Shown here: positions 42,961 through 54,699 of the stretch, one piece after another | Numbering within the stretch: the first letter of the stretch is position 1 | Layout of the letters: each line of letters begins with the position of its first letter | Origin: Euptelea pleiosperma | Taxonomy: Eukaryota; Streptophyta; Magnoliopsida; Ranunculales; Eupteleaceae | Direction of reading: 5' to 3' | Assembly: GCA_035048495.1 (NCBI GenBank) | Contig: CM068553.1 | Location: 24,243,190-24,307,189, forward strand | Length of the DNA stretch: 64,000 nucleotides | The notes under the pieces: model-generated | The model's input: only the letters and a program-made list of their open reading frames with translations | The model's database searches: none | What the model was told of the DNA's origin: nothing | Translations under genes and position numbers: made by a program

Positions 42961-43260
42961 CTGGATGCACAGGTTAGAGCAGACGCCGCTCCATGCCGGG
43001 AACAATGAGAGAAACCCTAGAAGACACGGAAGCCGTGCCCCTGCTTCAAAATGTCAGGTTTTTGTTTTGATTTTCCCTCTCGCGCTCTTTCTGTTCAAAC
43101 GAGGCGTCATTGAGAAGCTTGGAACGGTGGCAAAACCGTAATTCGCCTTTGGAAAAATTTTGAACATTTTATACGAATTCCTCGAGAGTCGAGAGTGCGC
43201 CTAGCGTTATTTGCACCCATCATTTCCATATCTAAAACCACATCTTATTTACACCCACCA
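42961..43260. promoter_or_regulatory. Helicase leader and probable divergent promoter
   Basis: The minus-strand helicase leader starts here (GGGTTTCTC-type CT-rich sequence), and the plus-strand transcription unit with a leader intron begins just beyond. Plus-strand ACACCCACC words repeat at about 43205-43300. No clear TATA box was assigned. Confidence 0.4.
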
Positions 43261-43273
43261 CTATGGTTGACAT

Positions 43274-44220
43274 TTGTATGTACACCCACCGTATGATTTG
43301 CATCCACCCGATACAATACGTAACCCTCCACTGAAAAACCCTGCTCGTTCGAACAACCCTCATCCTTCCTCCCCCACCAAATCCTCCGCTGAAAGCCCTT
43401 CTTTCCATCCTTCATCCTCCTCCTCCTCGTCCTCTACGTTAACGAAAAACCCTTCTCATTCCATCGGTCTTCCTCCATTGAAATCCATTTCATTTACTTC
43501 GTCCAACGAAACCCACTTCGTATAGTCAATCTTCATCCATCGAAATCGATATTTGCATCTCATCTCTCTATCTAACGGGTTAGAATTGAAACCCTTTCTT
43601 CAATCTTTCTTTGCATCCCAAAGCCTACAAACTACAAAGAAGAGATTGTGTTTCGTCATCAAATCCAAGGTAAGTTATGAGTGGTTTTGGTTTTTCTTAT
43701 ATCTTTATCTCTTTAATGCATCAAAAATCTCCATTACTCGTTGCATGTTTATTGTGGGTGTAAATTGCTTCATAAAATGTCGCAAAGAAGTTTCACATCA
43801 TGAATCTTACGTTTCAAAATGTATAAGTGATGTTTTGTCTTAATTTATTTATTTTACATTTGTTAATGGTAATGATTGATGGGTTTCGATAGCAATGCAT
43901 CAAGTTATACGTAAAGTTTTAAAAACGAATAACGCCAGTACTTCAAATCGTTCTCCTCCTCCACTTCCCCGGATTCATCCCTTTGGGTCTGAAAGAAGAC
44001 GCCATACAAAACAGGTACAAATGGTAGAGGAACAACAAGTTTCTCCTCAAATTCTGGAGGAACTTCTTCATCCTCTTCAAAATGAGGAACAAGAAGTTCG
44101 TCTTCAATTTGATGAAGAACAACAAAAAGTTGAAGATGAACATGAGACGAAATAAGAAACTAAGGCAGAAGAAGACGATGAGATGAGTGAGGAAGAATAC
44201 TTGTATTCATAGTTACACCC
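43274..44220 (+). pseudogene. 5' part of a plus-strand plant-mobile-domain gene
   Basis: CT-rich leader, a good donor (CAAG then GTAAGTTATG, 43670) and an acceptor (TTTCGATAG, 43891) precede ATG 43895. The ORF reads MHQVIRKVLKTNNASTSNRS then PPPLPRIHPFGSERRR and an E/Q-rich stretch to the stop at 44153. Acidic coding continues to EEEYLYS at 44210. The low-complexity N-terminus leads into the mobile-domain remnant downstream. Read together they suggest one broken TE-derived gene. Assignment of this part rests on position only. Confidence 0.45.
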
Positions 44221-44224
44221 GTAG

Positions 44225-45140
44225 TTCAATTTAATTTCACGTGTGCGTTCCCCGATGGAACCGTTAACCCGACAATTTTGGATTATTTCAGCACTCACAT
44301 TACACACTCTATCTAACATCAAACGGTAAAAATCGATTTCATCTATTTTTGTTTCTTTGTTTATAATATTTATTATATATATATATATATCTAATAAATT
44401 TTATCATATGCAGGAATGAACCCTACTAAAATGCGTTTAAAACACTACAAAAATCGGATAGTGGAATTGGACGACTACACCGCGTCCTTTTAGGAATGTA
44501 TTAAGGCATTCGGGGTTGTTAAATCTGACAAAGTTTTCTAATAAAACAAGAAATCAGGTACTTATTTAAGGGTTTGTTGAGAGGTGGTACCCTGAGACCA
44601 ATACCTTCCATCTCACATTTGGTGAGATGACGATCACCTTGGATGACGTGTACTAACTTATATGCATCCCTTTTGAAGGTCGTGCAGCGACAGGGTTGGA
44701 TGTAATGTCAACCTCGAAAGCTGTGAACTTGCTTGTGGAGATGTTGGGAGTCTAGGAGGTGTTGCCACATTTGAGCTAGAGCATAACAAAGGGTAACACA
44801 ATAAAGATGGAGTGGTTGAGGAGTAGCTTGCAAGATTTTGGTGAGGATCTTTCGGATGAGACCTGCAAGTACACAGTGAGGGGATATATTTTGTATTTGG
44901 TGGGATATACGATGTTCTCTAACAAAATAGTGATAAGGGTACATGTATTGTACCTTCAACTTTTGACTGATCTTAGAGAATTAAAAGAATATACTTGTTG
45001 AGAGGGGGAGGGGCAGGTGCTCTAGCATATCTTTAACGGCAATTAGGATTAGCGTCAAGTTCCGAAGTCAAGCAATTGCATGCTATTAACACTAGTGGAT
45101 GTATACTTTTCAAACACGTGTTGTTTATAGACATTACCCT
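44225..45140 (+). pseudogene. Plant mobile domain (MAIN-like/PMD) remnant
   Basis: Several frames give the order typical of the plant mobile domain: FHLTFGEMTITLDDV (about 44607), CIPFEGRAATGLDV, EWLRSSLQDFGED, RGYILYLVGYTMFSN and LHAINTSGCILFKH (about 45085). At least five stops and frameshifts. This domain occurs in MULE and gypsy transposons and in host MAIN/MAIL genes needed for silencing. The decay and neighbours suggest a transposon-derived copy. Confidence 0.75.
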
Positions 45141-45240
45141 TTAAATTATGTACTACTTTGATCTAACTTTGTTTATTATTACCATTGTTGTGTAAGCATG
45201 TGTATATGAACACTTTCCATTTACAATAGTCACTCCATGA

Positions 45241-45545
45241 AATTTCATTTTAATTACCTTAATATGTCATAGAGGGGGGTGAATATGGCAATTTAAAATT
45301 TCTCTGTGGATTAATGTATAGATTTAAATTAGATAATCATGTAAGGTGAAAATAGATCAAACATCCAATATTCAAATCATCCACAGATACTGAGATAGGT
45401 ATATAAGACAAGTTATGCAAACATTCACAATCACACAAGATAAAGATTTATAGTGGTTCAGTGACTTCGCACCTACATCCACTTTCCAACACTCAACAAG
45501 AATAATTTATAATCCTTTCAATTATGCATTACAACATAACCAAAA
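45241..45545 (-). repeat. SIRE-like Copia LTR end, minus strand
   Basis: Minus strand reads GTAGGTGCGAAGTCACTGAA, CCACTATAAAT and then TTCACCCCCCTCTATGACA. It is an inverted copy of 51745-52060. The CCTATTCACCCCCCTCTAG-like ending is characteristic of the LTR end/leader of SIRE-type Copia elements. Confidence 0.7.
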
Positions 45546-45574
45546 CTTTGCAAGGTTGACCAAACTAAAAGTGC

Positions 45575-46380
45575 CCAAAAAACAAAGATTTTGTACTTAC
45601 TGTAAGGGTAAAGGTCACTTTGTTAGAGAATGCCTCAAGAAGAAGAGAAATCACCTAATTCCTCCTAAGATAAAATCTAAAGGGAATCAAGTGAATTTAC
45701 TTCAGAGAATGGAAAACCTTAATTCATAAAAGGTCTGAGCCACTAAGTAAGAAAATAACACACGTTAAGAAACTTAGAAATCCTCAGATCTAGAGACTCA
45801 ACTGAGAAGGGAAAAAAATAAATTTCTCAATTCTTCATCACCTAGAACTCTTAAAGTTTAATCTATATGGGTGAGAAAGATTCTTTGAGGTGCTTTATGA
45901 ATATCACCAAAAGGCTAAATCTAAAGGTAGTATTTGGCTACTTGATAGTGGTTGTTCTAGACATGTTACTGGGGACATGAGTATGTTCACTTATTTTGAA
46001 AAACTCCCAGGAAATGATACGATGACATATGTCGATGGCAGTTGTGGACGTATTACTAGAAAGGAAACTATTTTTATAAACGATATCTCTACTCTAGACG
46101 AAGTGCTCCACATTGAGGGTGTTGAGGGAAACATCCTGAGATTAGTCAAATATGCGACTAGAAAAATATTGTTAATTTTAGTACGATTCTAATACCTTCG
46201 ATGAGTTTGGAAGAACCGTAATAAGAGGAGACAGAAATAAGGATGATTGCTATACTATGTATGAGCTTCCTTTTAATTATACATATGACCCAAATCTAAT
46301 GGGTATCGTTACTTGTCTATTTCCATAAGAATTGTGTGCTCTTACATCATTATTCCATGATTTCTTATCTTTAGAGTTAG
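45575..46380 (+). pseudogene. SIRE-like Copia gag knuckle, protease, pre-integrase remnant
   Basis: Reads FCTYCKGKGHFVRECLKKK (complete CCHC knuckle, about 45590), then IWLLDSGCSRHVTGDMSMFT (intact DSG protease site at about 45940), VDGSCGRITRK, and DEFGRTVIRGDRNKDDCYTM (pre-integrase). Frameshift at about 46170 and a stop near 46330. The rest of pol is absent. Confidence 0.85.
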
Positions 46381-48274
46381 TGGTGTGTAATTTTGTGTTT
46401 TTTATTTTTTTTTGCAATTGTTTTATTTAGAATTCATTTTGAAAAATAAAAAAAAGTTGAAATTCAAAATTTTTGTGTTTTGTTAGAATATACTATAGAG
46501 TTTTTGCTATGCATGAACAAATTTTATTTGATAGCTAGGCATTAACTTTTAGAAAAATTCTAGAACCCGGACTTACTACAAAGTAAAATCTTGACTAAAT
46601 CACTGTGGATTTTCTAGAATATTTATAAAGATTAGTATATTTTACTAGTTCTCAGTTGGTAAATATTTATAAAGTCTTTATCTTGAAAACATCACATGCA
46701 CACTGATTACTCAATTAGTTGGTACTAGATTTGATAGAGGCAACAAATCTAGTACTTTACGGGGATTAAGAAAAAATATATTCTTTTTATTATTTAATTA
46801 CTCCTACTTTTCTTGTGTGATAGTTCTCCATGGAAAGAGCTACCTTTGAAATATAGAATGAAAGCCATCTATATGACCCATTTACATTATGATGTCTGAT
46901 TCTTGTTGCTACAGAAAAGGGCTACCTAGACTAAAGAAAGTGAAGTTATCATTCAAAACAAGTGAAAAACAGAACTACTTGTTAAAAGATGAGAGTGAGT
47001 TAAAAAAATAATATTTACTAGAAAAGTAATGTGAATCACATTGGCAAATATACTTGTAAATATGGAGAATTGTGAGAAACCATTAGTTCTAATGAAGATT
47101 TCATAATTTAATACAAGATACCACAAGATCCCAGATTATTATTGTTTATTTTACTTAAATCTGTCATGTACCATAGTGGAAAGTCAAATTACTATACACT
47201 TAAGAAATCGATTTATAAATTTAAACCTAAGTGAACTAGTATATATGACTTACTCTAACAAGGAATCTAGATTGACTACTATTGATTTTTCTAGATTATA
47301 CTAAAATGCTAAAGCCCAATCGATTGGACCGACGAAGGATCAAGTCTTAAATCCAAAAAGTAGTTTTGAAAACCCTACTACTACTTGCTTTTTTAAGGCT
47401 CGTGGCTATAAGCTATAAAAGCATAACCTATAGACGGTAGGTTATGGGGAGCACCAAATTGAACAACATTGAGGGGATCATGGCAGAAGAGCACTCGTGG
47501 ACTCGTGCGTGGTAGCCAGAGGACATGGATGCATCAGTAGTTAGCCTTGGGTTGTATACTACAGTAAACGGTGCTACGTGGATAACTTCTGTAACTCGTT
47601 AACTTTCTATTAGTGACACCTTAACAACTGGCGACGTGGTCCCGTAGTTTTCCTTGAGAAAGGTTTCCACCTAAAAATTACATGTGTTATGGTTTGATTG
47701 TTTATATTTTGCATTTTACATATATTAAATATGAGCAAGAGAATATTCTAAAAAGAGTTAATCAATCATCATAAAAAATAAAAATGGTCAAAGTACTAAC
47801 TATCGAATCCAAACACAATCGAAATATATCCAACCATAATATCAAGTACATACCAAAGTATAAAATAACACATCCAGAATAACCAATGAAACAAAAACAA
47901 CAAATGTCCAAAGAGTTGTCAACTCTACTCATCCTCATCATATGCATCATCATCATCATCCTCATCATCACATTCTTCTCTGATTTCTTTTCTTCTTCTT
48001 CATCATCGTCTTCATCTTCATCTTCATCACCATTGTCTTCAGCCTTATGTATTGCTGCCAGTGCTGGAGTCTCCTCTGGTGGTGACTCAAGAAACTAATC
48101 AGGGTACTAAGAAAGGAAGAATTTAGTCATCCGTTATTGACAACGAGAGATAGAATCCAAGGAATGACAGAGACTGTCCATTTTGGACGATAGTGCTTCG
48201 AACGAAGTAGAAACAAAAGATCGACGTGAGCCAAAAGTCATGGCAGGGGCGAGCAGACTCACTTAATGCATTTT
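46381..48274. other. AT-rich sequence with CAT/TCT microsatellite
   Basis: No gene. 47925-48060 is a (CATCAT)/(TCTTCA) simple repeat whose complement reads E/D-rich, possibly a relic of an acidic tail such as that at 44140-44210. Otherwise nothing recognised. Confidence 0.5.
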
Positions 48275-49250
48275 TGTCACGCCCCAAATCCGGGTATCTA
48301 AATTTAACCCAAAAATCTATGGGTCAACCTCATACCCGAACCTAGAGGTGATCTATGAATGCATCTTACTGGTTCAAGTGTAACTCTAAACCACTAAGAT
48401 CCATCCTCAAATAAGTCAATCTATACCACAATTCATTAAGTGATTAAATAGATTTTGGTAATTAGACCCTAGAATAAATTATAGAATTAATTATGAAATA
48501 AATACTAATTTAATTATTTTTTATTTTTAAACTATATGGCATTAACCCCACTATATATAAGGAAGTCTCAAACAATAAATTAGGTTAATCAGAGAACATA
48601 AATTTTCCTCCCATTTTTTTCGTCCTTATATTGCACCCGGATAATGCTATAGTAAAACAACCTCTATTTTTAAACCTTGATTGTAATACACTACCACTCT
48701 AACTTCAGCTGTTGGATTTGGAAATAACGACGTCATACTCTATCCAACAGCTAGCACGCAGCTGGGGCTACGAGCAGGGGTTATTTTATTATAATGACCC
48801 TAGTCTTCCCACTAAGCTGCACGCCCAAATGCTTATTGATCTAAAGCACCTGATTTGTAAGCCATCCCTTCTATCATATATATGGGACCCAAGAATCACT
48901 TCAATCGAATGGACGAGAGCCACTCACAAGAAATTTTTGATGTTTAAACTTTACAAGTACACAGACAACACTGTTTCTAGAAAAGTTTAAATTTCAAAAA
49001 TTTAGAAGTAGTCAGGGTACTTTTCAAGCGAGAGGTGCTAGCTAGTCAAAATTCACCAAAAATAATTTTCCACAAATCGTATATTGACTTGACTCCCAAT
49101 TCTTTGACTCCCAACTCAACTCCTACTTTTCCATGTAAACCCCAATGCTTCAAATTCAAATTAAACTGTTTTAAAGAAAACGTCCAAGGATTTGATTTGC
49201 CTTTTTCTTTGTTGTGATGCTTTCCTCGAGGGTTTTAAACAATCGAGAAT
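48275..49250 (+). repeat. Gypsy-type LTR, starting TGTCACGCCCC
   Basis: Begins TGTCACGCCCCAAATCCGGG, the inverse of the LTR end at 1332 (their first 30 or so bases match when inverted). AT-rich, non-coding. The right end is not resolved. Confidence 0.5.
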
Positions 49251-50330
49251 GTCATTCGCAAAAAAAAAAAAAAAAGTATGCGGCAGCTTTTCTGTCTTCC
49301 TTGGTGTTTTTAAAACATCCCAACGATCTGGCATTTATAACCACTTGTAAAAGTAAATTAGTCGGCTGGGAAAGCCATTTTTTTTTTTTGCAGTGAGCAT
49401 CACTTTCCAATCCTGTGTCATTGTTCAATGAAGTTTGGCACTACACCAAACTTTGATGCCCAGTGCTATGCAACAAAGTTCTAGTTCCGTACTAATAATT
49501 AAATTTCACATGGACTCTTATAGGTTGCACTGATCAATGAATGTTTGGCCCACCATTAGTGAACCTACACATTATACTAGAATGTCCATGTTCACACCGT
49601 ATCATATGTACATTTTGCATTAATTATGATCCAAATGACCTTTTTAAGAAAAAACATATTTTCAGAAAAGTAATTTTTTTAAAATAAATATTTTTAAAAT
49701 GACATTGCTATCTAACTCCCCCTAAATTTTTAATTCATACATATTAAATATAAAAAAATGCCTTGTATAGAGTTTTTGCCTTAGGCCTCAACTTGTATCG
49801 AGACAGCCCTGTGTACCAATGAAGCTAACACTTCAATTCTAACTAGTCTACCCAGTGGACCACAAATCGTCGACAAATTCTTTGAAACTTTCTAACCAAG
49901 TGTTGGAAACACAAACATACAACTCACCAGACCTTTCTAGACACTTCTTTCAACCAACTCATTAAATAGGTTGTTGGAAAATCAAACACCCATACAAATC
50001 TAGATTGAACTTCCAACAGAATAATGCTTTCAGGAGAATGGATCAACCGAGGTGAAATGTGGGAGCAAATTAAATGCTCTACCAAAGAGTTTAACGTCTG
50101 TGGATAACATTGTCATGAAAGCTGATGACAACAATGGGTATTTGATCAAAACCACTGACAACAGTGATGTGGACCAAAGCGGATGACCCATAGTAGGAGG
50201 TTCTAGGCACTAAGTTTTGGATTGTTAACATTTTATTTTTCTTGATTGCTTCAAAACATGCGTTAGATGGAAGATGTGATCGAGTCAACTGAAAAGTCTC
50301 GGTTGTCAATCCCAAGAATACTTAGTTCTT
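49251..50330. other. Nothing recognised
   Basis: AT-rich, with A15 at about 49260 and T11 at about 49380. No terminal repeats or coding domains. Confidence 0.4.
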
Positions 50331-52060
50331 TGGTAATATAAATCGTTGAGTTATGAGTTCGCTGAAGACTGAAGTGTCGAAGATCAAGTAGACTTCGACA
50401 AACAAATCAAAGAAGAATTAAAGCTGAAGAAAATTAACCCAAGTGTTCATAATCAACTGAAGACAAAGTCAAGATCAAGCTCAAGCATGAAGATTTAAAT
50501 GATCAAAGTACGTTCTCACTCAACGAACGTTCAATTTTCAAGAATCTCGTGTTGTAGTTATTTACGTACATCTAGGGGTACACCGCGCGTTTGCTAGCGG
50601 ATCAAATTTAACCCTAGATGCCTCCTGGTTCTTTTGGTATCGTTTGGAAGCTATCCTAAAGACAAATGATAGTTATTATAATGGTTTGGTATTTTTCGGA
50701 GAAGGTCTCCGAGGACTGGCCGAACGACCACTTTGAGTGGCCGACTGGAGTCCACTGACTCTGACCGGTCGACCGGACCCCTTCTGTACCATATATTATG
50801 ATTCTAGTCTGAGTAGCCGATCGAACAGATTGTGCGGCCGATCGGTCAAAATGTGAGGCCGACCAGACCTTCAGCACAGATAATTTTTTATTCTGACCTG
50901 AGCGGGAGACCGACCAAAATGTGCGGTCGACCGAAGTCCAGTTGACTGGCCAAAAAGTGTGGTCAACCCCGCCCATTCCAGATCTATTTTTGACTCATTC
51001 TTTTGTGCGATTCTATGCGCACTTGAGTCATTCCAATGGCTATTTTAGGTTCGTTTCTCTTGAGAGGGTAGAGTATTATATAATAGAACTCTTACCCTTC
51101 ATTAGAGTTGACCAATCAAGCTGTCTCTTGACTCCCATTCTTTGATTAACATCTCTTGAGTCTAGAGATTTGAAAATTTGAGAGAGCTTCACCTGTGCAA
51201 ATCTGTACATCCTTTGTGAAGGCTCTAGATTGTTTGAGAGAGTTTTACATGAGCAAATCTGGTTCATCTATTGTGAAGGCTGCTCTAATTATTTGAAGAG
51301 ACTACGAAGGGTATTATTTCTGCAATCATCTTCTTTAAGAAGATGATCGTCATTGGTAGAGCGTCTCTCTGGAATATTCTTCTCAAAGGATTTACCATTA
51401 TATTGAATTCATCAAAAGGTAAGTATCTCCTAGAACAAACCTTTTAGAGTAAATTCAATATTATCAAACCTGAATTGTTTGTGATTGGTGGATGAGTGAG
51501 TACTCATCAAATTGAGTTGAGGAAGATGGAATCCTTGATAAATCTATTTCTCTAAAATACTACGGGCCTAGTGTGACTCTTTAGGTGAATTGAGAAGTGA
51601 TTCTTGTATAGATCGAGTTGATGATTGTAGATCCATGAGAAGATGACTTCTCTAAATAGACTACTAGCCTAGGCTGACTCTCTAGGTGAACGAGAAGCGA
51701 TTTTCGTTAGATTGAGACTAAGTGAATCTTAGTTGGTTGATTACTTATTTCGATTGGAAATGTTGTAATACATGATTGAAATAATATAATACTACTCGTG
51801 GTGAGTTTTGGACAATAGACGTAGGTGCGGAGTCACCGAACCACTATAAATTTGAGTCTCGTGTAATTGTTAATGTTTGCATATTTTGTCTCAGATTTTT
51901 CTATATCTATGTTTTGTAGATGATTCGTATTTTGATTGTTTGATCCTTTTCCACTTTGTGTGATCATTAATTTTTAATCCATATAGAATCTGTAGAGAAA
52001 TTAAAAATTGTCCTATTCACCCCCCTCTAGGACATAACGTGGTAATTAAAAGAAATTTCA
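50331..52060 (+). repeat. SIRE-like Copia LTR (solo or truncated)
   Basis: 51745-52060 is the inverted partner of 45241-45545 and ends CCTATTCACCCCCCTCTAGG. The upstream part holds a GACCG/CGGTC-rich block (50700-50960) and repeated GTGAATCT/CTAGGTGA(A) words, as in long SIRE LTRs. The true left end is uncertain. Confidence 0.6.
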
Positions 52061-53270
52061 TCAACTTTTAGTATTAGTGAAGTTTTACAATAGTAGGTCT
52101 CACCCTTTTACATGTGTGTTATTGTACCATCATAGTATTGGTGGACCCTAACAATTGAGCCAGTGTTGTTATCCACCGAGGACTTTAAACCCTCCAAAAA
52201 TGACAAGTAGAACACTCTTTCGAGCCCACAGTCAATTCAAGTTTGGCTCACCTCTTGGTGGACTTATGCACCAAAAATCATTTTAATTGGTAATTTTTAG
52301 TGGGACAAACATCCATAAGGTTAGTGGGACCTTAATTAGCAAATCCCCATTTAAAACCCCACTTTTGAAACTAACATAATCTTATGAAAAAACGTTTCAA
52401 ATCATGATGTTTTCAAAACATTGTAAAAAAAAAAGCACAAAATATTCAATAATCCGAAACAACCCCTTAATTTTAAATTTTTCAAAAAACTAATGAATAT
52501 TTAAAACTCATTCTTGTTTTAAAAATTAAAGAATATTTTTTATTTATAATATATGTCACCAATTTTTATGTCTAAAAAAAATATTTTAAAAAAAAGATTA
52601 ACAATTCCTACACATTTGAAAACTTTTATAAATGAAAAAGAATTTTGGAAATTATTAATGTTGCTTATATTACTTAGATTTAAAGAAAATATCATGTGGT
52701 TTCTGTTCTATTACATAGCACCCAATCTGCATGTAGGGCATATGCACATATATGTGCGTATACATTTTTTGAGTGCGTAGTTTGGTCTAAAAAATTATTA
52801 AACCTGAAGTCCTCCCTTATTGATCTTTTGATGTTCTCATATTTTTGATAGCTTTTTATACTTCATATTTTTTTAACTCAAATCGTTTTAAACTCGCATG
52901 TTTTAGTGGATGAATTTTTGTCGCTTAAAGATTTACTAACTATGAGTGGGACCAAAAGAGGGCATGGGGGATGGGGGATACACTAATAATTGAGTCTCAA
53001 ATGTAATGCTTAAAGTAATCTTTACAAAGCTAAGAGTACATAAGTTATAAAGAAGAAGATGTAATTTGAAATATAAGATGCCACATGGTTGTGAACAACG
53101 TAGCTACCTTACAGATAAGCCATCCATAGGGGAAGAGATGGTGGAAGATGGAGAATTGTTAAACTACATGGTGGAACTAATAGGAGAATACTCATTGTCC
53201 TTGTGAGATGACAGAGTAAACGATCTAATTTAATGTTGAATGGAAACATTGATTTCTTTTCCAAGCTTTT
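52061..53270. other. Nothing recognised
   Basis: AT-rich intergenic sequence. No domain or terminal repeat seen. Confidence 0.4.
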
Positions 53271-54520
53271 CTAACCAATTGTAGTGCCCGAGTGATGGCT
53301 TGATGGCTCATCTACAATTCCATTTGGGTTATTTTGATGAACCAACGAATGGCCATGGGACCTTTTCAACTCCTCTAGCACTATTGCAACCTCTTTCATC
53401 GGTGGCCTTTTTCTTCCATTCAACTTTAACCATCTCTTTGCAAGCTTCGCAACTGCTAGGAGCTCCTCCTTCATGCCCACGTCTATCACTCTATCCTCTA
53501 GAACCTAAAAAAGATGATTTAATTGCCTTCATTGATGAAATGAAATATGCAATTAGATATCTTTATTCTTCAGTTCATAAGCTCTATCCTCTAGAACCTA
53601 AAAAAGATGATTTAATTGCCTTCATTGATGAAATGAAATATGCAATTAGATATCTTTATTCTTCAGTTCACATGTATGATATAAATTTTTTCTTATTAAA
53701 AGCTCCACAAGAACTACTCCAAAACTATAAACATCACTTTGATCTCTAAACTAATGTGATTGAAAATACTCTGGGTCTAAGTACCCAAATGTTCCTTGCA
53801 AGTGTTGTTAGGTGAGTTTGTTCTTCTAAAATTGACCTTGAAATTCCAAAGTTGGCCAATTTTGCTCAGAAATTCTCATCTAGGAGTATGTTGCCACACT
53901 TGATATCACTATGAAAGATTGGTATGGAAGCTGCTGAGTGCAAATAGGCAAGAGCTCCAGCTACTTCTGTAGCTATCCTTAAGTGATATTCCCATGAAAC
54001 CAAAGATGCATTGCTTTTGTTGTGGATATGATCAAAGAGAGTTCCACTGGAGACAAATTAATTCGTAGGCCAATAATGGAACTTCAGTCTCTAAACAACA
54101 ACCCAACAATTTTACCACATTCCTATGTGCAATCTGGGAAAGAAGTGCAATCTCAATAATAAACCGCTCAATCTAGTTTTCTTCCAGTGTTATGGCCTTC
54201 TTAATAGCTACTATTCCATCAATTTTTAGCATTCCTTTATAAATAGTACCAATGCCTTCTCTGCCAATGATTCGATTCTCATTGTAGTTGTATGTTGCCT
54301 TGTTGGGTTTCTCTAGACTATAGAATGTTGCTTTAACGACATCACCTTGATTAGAAACTATTTGTTGTTGTAATAGTTAACAATCATTTTTCTTAAAGAA
54401 TGTTTCTTTGAGTTTGATATGCGTTCTTCTCTTTAGTACCAGATATAGCCAGTAACTACCATCCACAATTATAAGCACGGAGATTGTGCATACACCAACA
54501 ATACCTACATGACTTAAGAA
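53271..54520 (-). pseudogene. Wall-associated-kinase-like receptor kinase pseudogene
   Basis: Minus strand reads from a transmembrane segment (VGVCTISVLIIVDGSYWLYL) through the juxtamembrane LKETFFKKN, glycine loop [38 protein letters not shown], catalytic loop [48 protein letters not shown], to the C-terminal KEELLAVAKLAKRWLKLNGR. The HRD arginine is Ser and the DFG Asp is Asn. At least two in-frame stops and several frameshifts. The extracellular part is missing. Intact WAK-like proteins signal from the plasma membrane in wall sensing and defence; this copy cannot. Confidence 0.9.
53489..53671. repeat. 93-bp perfect tandem duplication in kinase pseudogene
   Basis: Two copies start CTCTATCCTCTAGAACC at 53489 and 53582 and are identical over about 90 bp. 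93 is divisible by three, and the plus strand reads through both as PLEPKKDDLIAFIDEMKYAI, but the meaningful (kinase) frame is on the minus strand. Confidence 0.92.
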
Positions 54521-54699
54521 GTTCAAATACCTTTGGTTAAGAGTGTGATGAATTAAAGAAGAAGTTGTATATCAAAAGCCTTATAATTTTAAATTATTTT
54601 TAAGGGTGTTTTGAAAATTTAAATTATTATTTTAATTATGTAAATGATATTTCGTTAATAAATATTAAGTATTAATGCTTAGTTGTATATTATTTGAGT

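Noticed and set aside
47762..48098. Met-rich (minus) and Ser-rich (plus) frames
   Set aside because: Simple CAT/TCT repeat; no start context, no homology recognised.
53300..53749. 149-codon plus-strand ORF with repeated PLEPKKDDLIAFIDEM
   Set aside because: Antisense shadow of the kinase pseudogene, lengthened by the 93-bp duplication.
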